From Xanthomonas sp. (GTDB lineage: Bacteria; Pseudomonadota; Gammaproteobacteria; Xanthomonadales; Xanthomonadaceae), in contig JADFDQ010000005.1 in assembly GCA_018262705.1 (NCBI GenBank), positions 1 through 64,000 of the forward strand: 64,000 nt of DNA. The letters run 5' to 3'. Of this stretch, positions 38,657 through 47,992 are shown one piece after another; the first letter of the stretch is position 1; the number at the start of each line of letters is the position of its first letter. Made by a program: the position numbers and the translations under genes. The notes under the pieces were generated by a model, which worked only from the letters and a program-made list of their open reading frames with translations, had not been told where the DNA came from and ran no database searches.

Positions 38657-38975
38657 CCCCGCATTTTAGCGGCTTCGGATGGTGCTACGGCGCCAAACCC
38701 ACGCTTGATCGCTTTGCCGCGGACAGGCCGGCGATCGACATGCAGGGGGGCGTTATGGTCCAGAACCCGCGCTTGTCCACCTGCCGTCTGCGCGAAACAG
38801 TCTCCGTTATGTACGCTCGTAGCGTATGGCCAAAGCACACGAAGCAAGGCGGCATCAGCTCGGATCCGACCTGCAACTTCTACCGCACACAGTCCCTTCC
38901 TCGGCCGGCGCCAACGGGGAGAGGGGCAGCCGAGCGCAGCAAGGCAGGTTGAGGGGCTGGTCATCCCCGTCACCG
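38657..38975. other. Gene-free stretch between recX and alaS
   Basis: I found no credible gene in these 319 bases. A palindrome TACGCT-CGT-AGCGTA (38812-38826) may be an operator or short hairpin in the alaS upstream region. GAGAGGGGCAGCCGAGCGC-like purine-rich sequence near 38920-38960 resembles degenerate interspersed repeats. An alaS promoter should lie here, but no convincing -35/-10 pair was found. Confidence 0.5.
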
Positions 38976-39470
38976 TCATTCCAACGCCGCGCGGACGTGC
39001 TCCATCCCGAACCCGCGCCGCAGCAAAAAATCCGCCGCCTTGCGCTGTACGTCACGGTCGCCAGCCAGCGCCAACGGGTGACGGCGATGCAACAGATCCC
39101 GCGCGATCTCGACCCAGTTGCCGGTAAAATCCTCCATCGCTGCCGTGATGATCTCGCTGCCGAGGCCGTGGGTTTCCAACTCGGCGCGAATCCAGCGCGG
39201 GCCATAACCGGAAGCCACGCGGCTGCGCAGCAGGGATTCAGCAAAGCGGGCGTCGCTCTGCCAGCCGTGTTCGGTCAGCTTGCCGATGGCCGTTTGCGCC
39301 TCATCAGCCTCCACGCCACGCGCAACCAGCTTGCGCTGCAGCTCCCTGACCGAATGTTCGCGACGCACCAGCAGGCCCAGCGCACGCTGTGTGGGCGACG
39401 GCTCTTGGCGGCGGCGCCGCTCCGGCGCGGACGAGGGCGCCGTTTCGCCGCCGTCGCCCGACCGCGTCAC
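38976..39470 (-). CDS. recX: Regulatory protein RecX
   Basis: A 164-residue helical-repeat protein that modulates RecA filaments. It contains ALGLLVRREHSVRELQRKLVARGV, LTEHGWQSDARFAESLLRSRVASGYGPRWIRAEL and a C-terminal GFGMEHVRAAL, the usual three tandem helical repeats. GTG 39470 overlaps the stop of the TfoX-like gene (GTGA). Starting further upstream would add a Glu-rich stretch read from the complementary frame of the Lys-rich TfoX-like tail, which is not credible. Confidence 0.92.
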   Translation of the reverse strand: MTRSGDGGETAPSSAPERRRRQEPSPTQRALGLLVRREHSVRELQRKLVARGVEADEAQTAIGKLTEHGWQSDARFAESLLRSRVASGYGPRWIRAELETHGLGSEIITAAMEDFTGNWVEIARDLLHRRHPLALAGDRDVQRKAADFLLRRGFGMEHVRAALE

Positions 39471-39868
39471 TTCCCTTCCTTCCAGGGCGCCTTCTTTGCC
39501 GCGATCTTTTCCGACTTCTTCGTCGCCTTCCTCGACTTCTTCGACTTCTTCGCCGACTTTGGTGCAGGCAGGGGCAATTCGGCGGCGGTGGCGCGAATCA
39601 GACGTTGCAGCAGGTCGCTGTCGTCGATACATTCGTCGATCACGAACCACAGCGCCGACCCCGGATAGAACGGCTCCTCAACCAACCGCGGCACCAGCGC
39701 ACGCCCCGCTTGGGTCGGTTTGAGGAACAGGCGATTGTCCGCGGCTACCAGCGGCATCCTGCCGTCGAAGTACAGCCCATACTCGCCAAACATCTTCCGG
39801 AACGTCAGCGCATCTCCCAGCCCGGACTGTTCGTGGACGTATTCGATGAAATTACGGTCGGTCGCCAT
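39467..39868 (-). CDS. TfoX N-terminal-domain protein
   Basis: A 133-residue protein. Residues 1-100 form a TfoX_N-type domain (FRKMFGEYGLYFDGRMPLVAADNRLFLKP). The tail is Lys/Ala-rich (SAKKSKKSRKATKKSEK), a likely nucleic-acid-binding extension. TfoX_N proteins are related to competence regulators, but many stand-alone members have no known role. It sits between recA and recX and overlaps recX by four bases, so it should be made together with the SOS genes. That position between recA and recX is unusual compared with E. coli. Confidence 0.78.
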   Translation of the reverse strand: MATDRNFIEYVHEQSGLGDALTFRKMFGEYGLYFDGRMPLVAADNRLFLKPTQAGRALVPRLVEEPFYPGSALWFVIDECIDDSDLLQRLIRATAAELPLPAPKSAKKSKKSRKATKKSEKIAAKKAPWKEGK

Positions 39869-39938
39869 TGCGCGATTACTCCTGCCGCTTCGCCCTCGCA
39901 ACACCTGCTCCCCGTCGGCACGGAGAGCGAGCTTCGCA

Positions 39939-40970
<1,032 letters not shown>

Positions 40971-41157
40971 TGCGGTGCTCCTTGGAATGCGGAAGTTTGG
41001 AAGGGGTAACTTCGGTACGTGGACAGATTAGTTGGGGGTTGTCGCACGGACTGCGACGCAATCTGCCCGTTTCGAAAAAATCTCACATCCACGCGCATCT
41101 AAAAATCGGAATACGCCGCGTGCGACGTCGGATTTGCACCCGATCCGAGCGGCGGAA

Positions 41158-41793
41158 TCAGCCATGGGGCCGCACCAGTCCGCAGTACAAGCCTTCAATC
41201 GCAAAATCCTGGCCGGGCTGAACCTCAATCGGCGCGTAGTCTGGATTGCGCGGCAGCAGGCGGATTTTCCCGCGCGCGGGCTTGAACAGCTTGACCGTGA
41301 TCTCGTCGTCGATCCGCGCAATCACCACCTGCCCACTGCGCGCCTCATTGGTGCGGTGCACGCCGATCAGGTCGCCGTCGAAGATGCCCTCGTCGCGCAT
41401 CGAATCGCCTTTGACCTTGAGCAGGTAATCGGGCGTGGGCGTGAACAGCGCACGATCCATCAGCAGCACCTGCTCGCTGCCGATATCGGCGCCGATCGGC
41501 ACGCCGGCCGCCACCTGCCCCAGCACGGGCAGTTGCAGCGCATCGTCGTTGGCCGGCAGATCGAGCTGATGCGGACGATCCGGCCACTGCAGCAGGCGCA
41601 GGCTGCGCGCGCGGCCTGGACTGCGCTCGATCACGCCGGCGGCTTCGAGTGCCTCAAGGTGGTATTGCGCCGCGCGCACGCCGCTGAATCCGAAGGCATG
41701 CGCGATTTCCGCCTGCGAGGGCGCGAAGCCATCGGCTTCGATGCGTTCGGCGAGGAAAGCGTGAATGGCTTGCTGGGTGGCGGTCAGGCTCAT
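41158..41793 (-). CDS. lexA: SOS repressor LexA
   Basis: A 211-residue repressor-protease. The N-terminal winged helix (QAIHAFLAERIEADGFAPSQAEIAHAFGF) binds the operator. The C-terminal S24 domain has the Ala-Gly cleavage site in VAAGVPIGA, the catalytic Ser in KGDSMRDEGIFDGD and the Lys in DDEITVKLF. The operator TTAGTAGTAATACTACTAA lies three bases from ATG 41793, so the gene is autoregulated. There is no Shine-Dalgarno sequence before the ATG, and the -10 box position predicts a leaderless or nearly leaderless mRNA. Confidence 0.96.
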   Translation of the reverse strand: MSLTATQQAIHAFLAERIEADGFAPSQAEIAHAFGFSGVRAAQYHLEALEAAGVIERSPGRARSLRLLQWPDRPHQLDLPANDDALQLPVLGQVAAGVPIGADIGSEQVLLMDRALFTPTPDYLLKVKGDSMRDEGIFDGDLIGVHRTNEARSGQVVIARIDDEITVKLFKPARGKIRLLPRNPDYAPIEVQPGQDFAIEGLYCGLVRPHG

Positions 41794-41795
41794 GG

Positions 41796-41814
41796 TTAGT
41801 AGTAATACTACTAA
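41796..41814. promoter_or_regulatory. LexA operator
   Basis: TTAGTAGTAATACTACTAA is a perfect 19-bp palindrome of the Xanthomonas/Xylella LexA-box type (TTAGN6TACTA). It covers the -10 box of the lexA promoter and reaches to two bases before the start codon, so bound LexA would block RNA polymerase directly. Confidence 0.9.
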
Positions 41815-41830
41815 TGCATGTGCGTGTCAA
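41802..41830 (-). promoter_or_regulatory. lexA promoter
   Basis: On the minus strand TTGACA (41825-41830), a 17-nt spacer and TATTAC (41802-41807) form a near-consensus sigma70 promoter. Only eight bases separate the -10 box from ATG 41793. Confidence 0.75.
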
Positions 41831-41835
41831 TTTGC

Positions 41836-41898
41836 GGGGATCGGGGACCGGGGACCGGGGGCCGGGGGCCGGGGGCCGGGGGCCGGGGGCCGGGGGCC
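41836..41898. repeat. Heptanucleotide array, nine units (GGGGATC, GGGGACC, GGGGGCC)
   Basis: One GGGGATC, two GGGGACC and six GGGGGCC units follow without interruption, starting five bases upstream of the lexA -35 box. It belongs to the same family as the array at 2567-2601. The graded change from GGGGATC to GGGGGCC suggests expansion of the right-hand variant. Confidence 0.88.
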
Positions 41899-41950
41899 GG
41901 AAAATGCTACCGGATCATTTCATCAGACTCCGGCTCACTCGTATTGCGGA

Positions 41951-42460
41951 TTACGGATTCTTTGCGTCCAGCACCCGCTCCAGCCCCTGCAGCGCGGCCG
42001 CCACCGTCTGCCGACGTACCGTGTCGCGATCACCGTCGAAATGAGACACTTCGGCGTGGGCATAGCCGCCGCGCCGCTTCCAGCCGATCCACACCGTACC
42101 GACCGGCTTGTCGTCGCTGCCGCCGGAGGGGCCGGCAATTCCGGTCACCGCCACCGCGATCGTCGCGCCCGAATGCACCAGTGCACCGCTGACCATTTCC
42201 ACCACGGTTTCGCGGCTGACCGCGCCGAACTGCTCCAGCGTCTGCGGGCGCACGCCCAGCAGCGCCTGCTTGGCCTCATAACTGTAGGCCGCCATGCCGC
42301 AATCGAACCAGCCCGACGAACCGGGGATGTCGGTCATGCACTTGGCGATCCAGCCGCCGGTGCAGCTTTCGGCCGTCACCAGCATTTGCTTGGCGGCAAG
42401 CAGGCGCTGGCCGATCGCAGCAGACAGCGTATCCAACTCGGCATCGGAAGGAACGGCCAC
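41951..42460 (-). CDS. pncC: Nicotinamide-nucleotide amidohydrolase (CinA C-terminal family)
   Basis: A 169-residue protein of the CinA_C/PncC family. LVTAESCTGGWIAKCMTDIPGSSGWFDCG, AVSRETVVEMVSGAL and VTGIAGPSGGSDDKPVGTVWIGW are diagnostic. It deamidates NMN to NaMN in the pyridine nucleotide cycle. The start is GTG 42460 with GGAG seven bases upstream. It lies upstream of lexA on the same strand, the usual pncC-lexA-recA linkage of this group. The 190 bp between it and the porin gene hold nothing recognisable. Confidence 0.9.
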   Translation of the reverse strand: MAVPSDAELDTLSAAIGQRLLAAKQMLVTAESCTGGWIAKCMTDIPGSSGWFDCGMAAYSYEAKQALLGVRPQTLEQFGAVSRETVVEMVSGALVHSGATIAVAVTGIAGPSGGSDDKPVGTVWIGWKRRGGYAHAEVSHFDGDRDTVRRQTVAAALQGLERVLDAKNP

Positions 42461-42650
42461 GGCAAACTCCAATAGCGGAAGCCGTCTTGTAGCGCACACC
42501 AATGGGCAACGCAAAGCGCGGCCCGGGTTCCACGCCTCGGCCGCGCCGCGTTTAGCGCCGATATTGCCTGCGTTTCCGAAGCGTTCCTGCATCACCGGAA
42601 GGCGGCGGATTCTCGCCCACCGCCCGCATGGAACATCGCATTGAGCCCGC

Positions 42651-43844
42651 TCAAAATCTGAACTCGCCCCAGATGCCGAACTCGTCGGTTCGCAGATCCC
42701 GCGTGCGCGAGGCGTTGCGCTGCTCGGTGTGCTTGTACACGGTGGCGAGCTTGATGCCGGGCGCCACCGGCCATTCCACGCCGAGGTTGTAGTAGGTGTC
42801 GCGCAAGGTCGGATCCAGCGTGCGGCTCGGGTGGCTGTTGTCGTAGCGTGCGAACAGGGTGACGCCGGCCTGATTAAGGCCATGGCTGCCCCACAGCGAC
42901 CAGCCGCTGGCCTTGTCGGTGGCGACGGTGGCGACGTTGTTCCAGTTGTTGGCCTGGAAATACTCGACGCCCAGACGGGTGTTGCCGTTCATGTACGCCG
43001 CCATGAAATTGACGCGGTTGGCGGTGTGCAGCGCGGGGGTCGTCTCCTTGTCGCGGCCGAGCGTGCCGGTGTAGAGGCCCACGCCAAGCACCGTTCGACT
43101 GGTCGGCGAGAAACTCAGACGGCCTTCGAAATCCAGCCCCTGGCTGCGGCTGGGGTTCTTGTAGCCATTGCCGTTCAGCGCCGCGACCGCGTACTCCAGC
43201 GAACCGCCGGCCAGCTTGCCGCTCGCGTGGATGCCCCAATCGGCCGAGGTGCCGAACTTGAGCCGGTCGGCGAGGGTGTTCTCGATGTAGCGCATGCCGT
43301 ACCAGCCCTCGGCGAACGGCACCCACGGCAGGTCGGCGGCGCCGGCGCGCAGCACGAAGGCATCGCTCAGCTTGTACTGCACATAGGCCTTCTTGATGTA
43401 GATCTCGGTGGACGAGATCGCCGACGAGTACTGGAAGTCGGTGGTCAGGTTCATCGACCAGCGGTCGTTGAACCTGTGGTCGACGCCGAGGTAGAAACGC
43501 TTGATGTCGAAGGCGAAGCCGGACTTGTCGGTCTTCACGCCCCGGTTGCTGTCTTCGATGTGGGTCAGGTCGTAATACAGGCGGCCGCTGATTTTCGTGT
43601 CGTTCACCAGCCGCCGCAATGCGGAGAAATCGTCCAGTTGCTCGTTGGTGGCGGCCTGGGCGACGTTGACTTCAGACTGCGCATCGCTGCGCTCTTCCAG
43701 ATTCTGGACCTGGGCCTGCAGTGCCGCGATCTGCGCCTTCAGTTCGGCGATGTCCTGGGCGCTGGGCGCCGTTTGCGCGGCGGCGGTGAAACTGAAGCTT
43801 GCGACGGCCAGCGCGATCGCGGCGGCCAGTTGTGCAGAACGCAT
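42651..43844 (-). CDS. Outer-membrane porin (OprO/OprP-like)
   Basis: A 397-residue outer-membrane protein. After a signal peptide (LAAAIALAVASFSFTAAAQ) comes a short coiled coil (AELKAQIAALQAQVQNLEER), then a beta-barrel with alternating hydrophobic strands and a C-terminal Phe (GIWGEFRF). RFYLGVDHRFNDRWSMNLTTDFQYS and the late VEWPVAPGIKLATVYKHTEQR fit the Porin_O_P family. The divergent position to pstS, with a Pho box between, points to uptake of phosphate or polyphosphate. The Arg/Lys ladder that would prove anion selectivity was not mapped. Confidence 0.82.
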   Translation of the reverse strand: MRSAQLAAAIALAVASFSFTAAAQTAPSAQDIAELKAQIAALQAQVQNLEERSDAQSEVNVAQAATNEQLDDFSALRRLVNDTKISGRLYYDLTHIEDSNRGVKTDKSGFAFDIKRFYLGVDHRFNDRWSMNLTTDFQYSSAISSTEIYIKKAYVQYKLSDAFVLRAGAADLPWVPFAEGWYGMRYIENTLADRLKFGTSADWGIHASGKLAGGSLEYAVAALNGNGYKNPSRSQGLDFEGRLSFSPTSRTVLGVGLYTGTLGRDKETTPALHTANRVNFMAAYMNGNTRLGVEYFQANNWNNVATVATDKASGWSLWGSHGLNQAGVTLFARYDNSHPSRTLDPTLRDTYYNLGVEWPVAPGIKLATVYKHTEQRNASRTRDLRTDEFGIWGEFRF

Positions 43845-43995
43845 GGGGTCACTCCGGATGGGGAATTGGCGATCCGGATGGCGGCTGCGCGCGGCCCATC
43901 GCCGGCGGCCCCATCCGCGGCGCATTCCACAGGAATCGTGTTGCGGTTTCGTGTCGGAAATTTGGCGATTCGGTTTCCGCGCATCGCGGCCACGG

Positions 43996-44013
43996 CTGTC
44001 ACGGAACTGTCAT
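43996..44013 (+). promoter_or_regulatory. Pho box upstream of pstS
   Basis: CTGTCAC-GGAA-CTGTCAT contains two 7-bp half-sites in 11-bp register, matching the PhoB consensus. It lies 90 bp before the pstS start and about 150 bp before the start of the divergent porin gene, so both could respond to PhoB. The -10 element downstream is not obvious. Confidence 0.85.
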
Positions 44014-44103
44014 GGAATCGTCGTGTTGGCGTCACCCGGACACGCTGGAATACACGGCGAGGCGGGCCTGCCCCGCCGTCTTCCCCACCCCCAGGAGTCG
44101 TTC

Positions 44104-45117
44104 GTGATTCAGTCCCTCAAATCCAGTCTCGTTGCATTCGCGCTGGCGCTGGGCCTCACCTCCGTGGCCATGGCTTCCGACGTCACCGGCGCCGGCGCAT
44201 CCTTCGTCTATCCCGCCATGTCCAAGTGGGCGTCCGACTACAAGGCCGCCACCGGCAAGGAAGTGAACTACCAGTCGATCGGCTCCGGCGGCGGCATCGC
44301 CCAGATCAAGGCCGGCACGGTGGATTTCGGATCGTCCGACAAGCCGTTGCCGCCGGAAGAACTCGCGCGCTCGGGTCTGGCGCAGTTTCCGTCGGTGATC
44401 GGCGGCGTGGTGCCGGCCTTCAACCTGCCCGGCGTCGCCGCCGGCGCGATGAAGCTCGATCCGGACGTGCTGGCCGACATCTTCCTCGGCAAAATCACGA
44501 TGTGGAACGACCCGCGCATCGCCGCCAGCAACCGCGGCCTGCCGCTGCCGGCGCTGAAGATCACCGTGGTGCACCGTTCCGACGGTTCCGGCACCAGCTT
44601 CAACTTCACCAATTACCTGTCCAAGGTCAGCCCGTCCTGGAAAGCGCAGGTGGGCGAAGGCACCACGGTGAAGTGGCCGACGGGCATCGGCGGCAAGGGC
44701 AACGAGGGCGTGTCCGCCTACATCAAGCAGATTCGCGGCAGCATTGGCTATGTCGAACTGGCGTTCGCCGTGCAGAACCGGCTGGCCTACCCGCGCCTGA
44801 AGAACGCCGCCGGCAACTACGTCCTGCCGAACGACGATTCCTTCGCCGAAGCCGCCACCAGCGCCAACTGGGCGGGGAGCAAGGACTTCTATCTGATCGT
44901 CACCAACGCGCCGGGCGCCAATGCGTGGCCGATCACCGCCACCAATTTCATCCTGGTGCGCAAGGACGGCAAGCCGGGCACGCGCGCGGCCATCGACTAC
45001 TTCCGCTGGGTCTACGCCAACGGCGACGCCGCGGCCACCGCGCTCGGCTATGTGCCCTTGCCGGACGCCGTGGTGCGCCAGGTCGAGGCTTACTGGGCAC
45101 AGCAGAAGCTGCGTTGA
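44104..45117 (+). CDS. pstS: Phosphate ABC transporter, substrate-binding protein
   Basis: A 337-residue periplasmic protein with a signal peptide (LVAFALALGLTSVAMA). The phosphate site is seen in TGAGASFVYPAMSKW, SIGSGGGIAQIKAGTVDFGSSDKPL and VVHRSDGSGTSFNFTNYL. GTG 44104 follows AGGAG. It is the first gene of pstSCAB-phoU and is preceded by a Pho box. Two strong hairpins separate it from pstC, which would allow more PstS than membrane components to be made. Confidence 0.96.
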   Translation: MIQSLKSSLVAFALALGLTSVAMASDVTGAGASFVYPAMSKWASDYKAATGKEVNYQSIGSGGGIAQIKAGTVDFGSSDKPLPPEELARSGLAQFPSVIGGVVPAFNLPGVAAGAMKLDPDVLADIFLGKITMWNDPRIAASNRGLPLPALKITVVHRSDGSGTSFNFTNYLSKVSPSWKAQVGEGTTVKWPTGIGGKGNEGVSAYIKQIRGSIGYVELAFAVQNRLAYPRLKNAAGNYVLPNDDSFAEAATSANWAGSKDFYLIVTNAPGANAWPITATNFILVRKDGKPGTRAAIDYFRWVYANGDAAATALGYVPLPDAVVRQVEAYWAQQKLR

Positions 45118-45126
45118 TTCCACTCC

Positions 45127-45157
45127 GGCTGCGGCAGCACCGACTGCTGCCGCAGCC
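45127..45157 (+). terminator. Intercistronic hairpin pstS-pstC (1)
   Basis: GGCTGCGGCAGCA (45127-45139) pairs perfectly with TGCTGCCGCAGCC (45145-45157) around a 5-nt loop, 9 nt after the pstS stop. A short CTTCTTC tract follows at 45160. It should stop part of the transcription or protect the 3' end of the pstS mRNA. Confidence 0.75.
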
Positions 45158-45170
45158 AGCCTTCTTCGCC

Positions 45171-45192
45171 ATTGCCCGCGGCCGCGGGCAAT
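45171..45192. repeat. Intercistronic palindrome pstS-pstC (2)
   Basis: A perfect 22-bp palindrome centred at 45181/45182, half-site ATTGCCCGCGG. It lies 16 bp before the pstC start and may fold in RNA or be bound as DNA. Together with the hairpin at 45127-45157 it fills the 90-bp gap between pstS and pstC. Confidence 0.75.
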
Positions 45193-45207
45193 ACCCGTAG
45201 AGCCGAA

Positions 45208-46188
45208 ATGATGTCAGCCGTCGCCACACCCGCAACCCTGCCAACCACCGTGCCCCGCGACGCCGCCGATGCGCGTCATGACGCCTGGTTCCGCTGGCTG
45301 TTGACCGCCACCGCCGTGTTCGTGCTGGTGACGCTGGCCGGCGCCGCGCTGTCGATGCTGTGGGGCGGGCGCAGCGTGCTGGCGCACATGGGCCTCGACT
45401 TCTTCTTCACCAGCGACTGGAATCCGGTCGAGGACCGATACGGCGCGCTGGTGCCTATTTACGGCACCCTGGTGACGGCCGCGGTCGCCATGCTGATCGC
45501 GGTGCCGGTGAGTTTCGGCATCGCCTTTTTCCTCACCGAAATCGCGCCGCGCTGGCTGCGCGCGCCGGTCGGCGCCGCCATCGAACTGCTGGCCGGCATC
45601 CCTTCGATCATCTACGGCATGTGGGGTTTCTTCGTACTGATGCCGGTGATGCGCGAAAACCTGTTCCCGTGGCTGGATGCGCACCTCGGCCCGTTGCCGG
45701 TGATCGGCACGCTGTTCCGCGGCCCGCCCATCGGCATCGGCATGCTCACCGCCGGGCTGGTGCTGTCGATCATGGTGATCCCCTTCATCGCCGCGACCAT
45801 GCGCGAAGTGTTCAATACCGTGCCGACGCGGCTCAAGGAATCCGCCTACGCGCTGGGCGCGACGCGCTGGGAAGTGAGCCGCGACATCGTGCTGCCCTAC
45901 ACCCGCTCGGCGGTGATCGGCGGCATCTTCCTCGGCCTCGGTCGCGCGCTCGGGGAAACCATGGCGGTCACCTTCGTGATCGGCAACAGCGTCGCCTTCA
46001 CCGCTTCGCTGCTGGAGCCGTCCACCACGATCGCCGCGTTGATCGCCAACGACTTCGGCGAGGCCACCGAAACCTACCGCGCCGCCCTGCTGCTGCTCGG
46101 CTTCGTGCTGTTCCTCGTCACCTTCGTGGTGCTGGCGCTGGCACGGCTGATGCTGACCAGGCTGTCGCGCAAGGAGGGCAACGCATGA
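45208..46188 (+). CDS. pstC: Phosphate ABC transporter permease PstC
   Basis: A 326-residue membrane protein with six helices. The ABC-permease EAA loop is in LKESAYALGATRWEVSRDIVLPYTRSAVIGG; ELLAGIPSIIYGMWG and LGRALGETMAVTFVIGN are family-typical. Two consecutive ATG codons (45208, 45211) can serve as the start; the ribosome site is weak. It overlaps pstA by four bases. Confidence 0.95.
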   Translation: MMSAVATPATLPTTVPRDAADARHDAWFRWLLTATAVFVLVTLAGAALSMLWGGRSVLAHMGLDFFFTSDWNPVEDRYGALVPIYGTLVTAAVAMLIAVPVSFGIAFFLTEIAPRWLRAPVGAAIELLAGIPSIIYGMWGFFVLMPVMRENLFPWLDAHLGPLPVIGTLFRGPPIGIGMLTAGLVLSIMVIPFIAATMREVFNTVPTRLKESAYALGATRWEVSRDIVLPYTRSAVIGGIFLGLGRALGETMAVTFVIGNSVAFTASLLEPSTTIAALIANDFGEATETYRAALLLLGFVLFLVTFVVLALARLMLTRLSRKEGNA

Positions 46189-47048
46189 GCACCGTGTCCG
46201 CCGCGCTGTATCGCCGCCGCCGCATCGCCAATGCCGTGGCCATCGGACTGGCCTGCGTCGCCGCGCTGGTCGGGCTGGCCGCCCTGGGCTGGATCCTGTG
46301 GACGCTGCTGGCCAAGGGCCTGGCCAATTTCAACCTCGCCCTGTTCACCCAGGACCAGCCCCCGCCGATGGAAGCCGGCGGCCTGCGCAACGCGATCGTC
46401 GGCAGCCTGCTGATGTGCGGCATGGGCATTGCGCTCGGAACACCGCTGGGAATCGCCGCCGGCACCTGGCTCGCCGAACTGGGCGATCGCGGCAAGCTCG
46501 GCACCGTCGTGCGCTTCGTCAACGACATCCTGCTGTCGGCGCCGTCCATCGTGCTCGGCCTGTTCGTCTATGCCGCCTTCGTGATGACGACCAACGGCCG
46601 GTTCTCGGCCATCGCCGGCGCGCTGGCGCTAGCCTTCATCGTGCTGCCGGTGGTGGTGCGCACCACCGACGAGATGCTGCGGCTGGTGCCGGTGCAGATG
46701 CGCGAGGCGGCGCTGTCACTGGGCATCCCGCAGTGGAAGGTCACGATGCAGGTGCTGTACCGCAGCGCCCTGCCCGGCATCCTCACCGGCGTGCTGCTGG
46801 CGCTGGCGCGGATCGCCGGCGAGACCGCGCCGCTGCTGTTCACCGCGTTCGGCAACGAATTCTTCAGCCTCAAGCCGACCGGCGCGATGAGCGCGGTGCC
46901 GCTGGTGATGTACAAGTTCGCCGGCTCCGGCTACGAGAACTGGGAGCAGCTGGCGTGGGCCGGTGCGCTGCTGACCACCTTGTTCGTGCTGGCGGCCAGC
47001 CTGCTGGCGCGCCTGTTCCTGTTGCGCAAACGAGCCGCCCATGACTGA
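46185..47048 (+). CDS. pstA: Phosphate ABC transporter permease PstA
   Basis: A 287-residue permease with six helices. [51 protein letters not shown] (EAA loop) and [18 protein letters not shown] match PstA. It pairs with PstC in the inner membrane. It begins within the pstC stop (ATGA) and overlaps the pstB start by eight bases. Confidence 0.95.
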   Translation: MSTVSAALYRRRRIANAVAIGLACVAALVGLAALGWILWTLLAKGLANFNLALFTQDQPPPMEAGGLRNAIVGSLLMCGMGIALGTPLGIAAGTWLAELGDRGKLGTVVRFVNDILLSAPSIVLGLFVYAAFVMTTNGRFSAIAGALALAFIVLPVVVRTTDEMLRLVPVQMREAALSLGIPQWKVTMQVLYRSALPGILTGVLLALARIAGETAPLLFTAFGNEFFSLKPTGAMSAVPLVMYKFAGSGYENWEQLAWAGALLTTLFVLAASLLARLFLLRKRAAHD

Positions 47049-47949
47049 CACCGCACTGGCCCATGTTTCGCGGGTTCGCGAAAACGGCCCATCCCACGTC
47101 ACCACGCCCCTGTTCCCCGACCGGACACCGTCCATGAACGATGCACCCATTGCCATCACGCCAACCAAGCGCCCGATGGCCGCGGTTGCCCAGCCGCCCG
47201 TCAAGATGTCGGCGCGCGGCCTCGACTTCTGGTACGACCAGTTCCACGCCGTCAGGCACATCGACCTGGAGATTCCGGAAAAACAGGTGACGGCACTGAT
47301 CGGGCCGTCCGGCTGCGGAAAATCCACCCTGCTGCGGGTGTTCAACCGCATCTACGCGCTGTATCCGAAACTGCGCGCCGAGGGACAGGTGCTGCTCGAC
47401 GGCGAGAACATCCTGGCGCCGACGTATTCGATGAACCGCCTGCGCAGCAAGGTCGGCATGGTGTTCCAGAAGCCGGTGCCGTTCCCGATGACCATTTACG
47501 AAAACGTCGCCTACGGCATCCGCCACCACGAGCGGCTGCCGCGCGCGGAACTGGACGCGCGGGTGCAGCACGCGCTGGCCCAGGCCGCGCTGTGGGACGA
47601 GGTCAAGGACAAGCTCGGGAAGAACGCGCTGGGCCTGTCCGGCGGCCAGCAGCAGCGCCTGTGCATCGCGCGCGCGGTGGCGCTGCGCCCCGACGTGCTG
47701 CTGCTCGACGAGCCGACCTCGGCGCTGGACCCGATCTCCACCAGCAAGATCGAGCAGTTGATCGAGGAACTCAAGCGCGACTACACCATCGTCATCGTCA
47801 CCCACAACATGCAGCAGGCCGCGCGCGTGTCCGACTTCACCGCCTTCATGTACCTGGGCGAGCTGATCGAACACGCGGACACCGGGACGATCTTCTCCAA
47901 TCCCGGCAAGCAGCAGACCGAGGACTACATCACCGGGCGATTCGGGTGA
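47041..47949 (+). CDS. pstB: Phosphate ABC transporter ATP-binding protein
   Basis: A 302-residue ATPase. Walker A is [13 protein letters not shown], the signature [14 protein letters not shown] and Walker [15 protein letters not shown]; the Q-loop is in [15 protein letters not shown] 47041 overlaps pstA and gives an N-terminal extension of ~55 residues before the ABC core, longer than usual. A second ATG at 47134 ([10 protein letters not shown]) would give a product of the normal size (271 residues), so the real start may be internal. Neither has a strong ribosome site. Confidence 0.95.
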   Translation: MTDTALAHVSRVRENGPSHVTTPLFPDRTPSMNDAPIAITPTKRPMAAVAQPPVKMSARGLDFWYDQFHAVRHIDLEIPEKQVTALIGPSGCGKSTLLRVFNRIYALYPKLRAEGQVLLDGENILAPTYSMNRLRSKVGMVFQKPVPFPMTIYENVAYGIRHHERLPRAELDARVQHALAQAALWDEVKDKLGKNALGLSGGQQQRLCIARAVALRPDVLLLDEPTSALDPISTSKIEQLIEELKRDYTIVIVTHNMQQAARVSDFTAFMYLGELIEHADTGTIFSNPGKQQTEDYITGRFG

Positions 47950-47992
47950 ACTCCGGCCGCCGCGTCCGCAACGGGAAGAAAGGAGCAAACGC

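Noticed and set aside
36422-39127. Long open frame (901 codons) on the plus strand opposite alaS
   Set aside because: It mirrors alaS and part of recX codon by codon in GC-rich DNA, has no recognisable domain and crosses two real genes.
40971-41157. LexA operator in front of recA
   Set aside because: TTAGTTGGGGG occurs but has no symmetric partner; only the lexA site is a true palindrome.
42729-45200. Long plus-strand open frame (823 codons)
   Set aside because: It spans the porin gene on the opposite strand and then runs out of frame through pstS; no domain fits.
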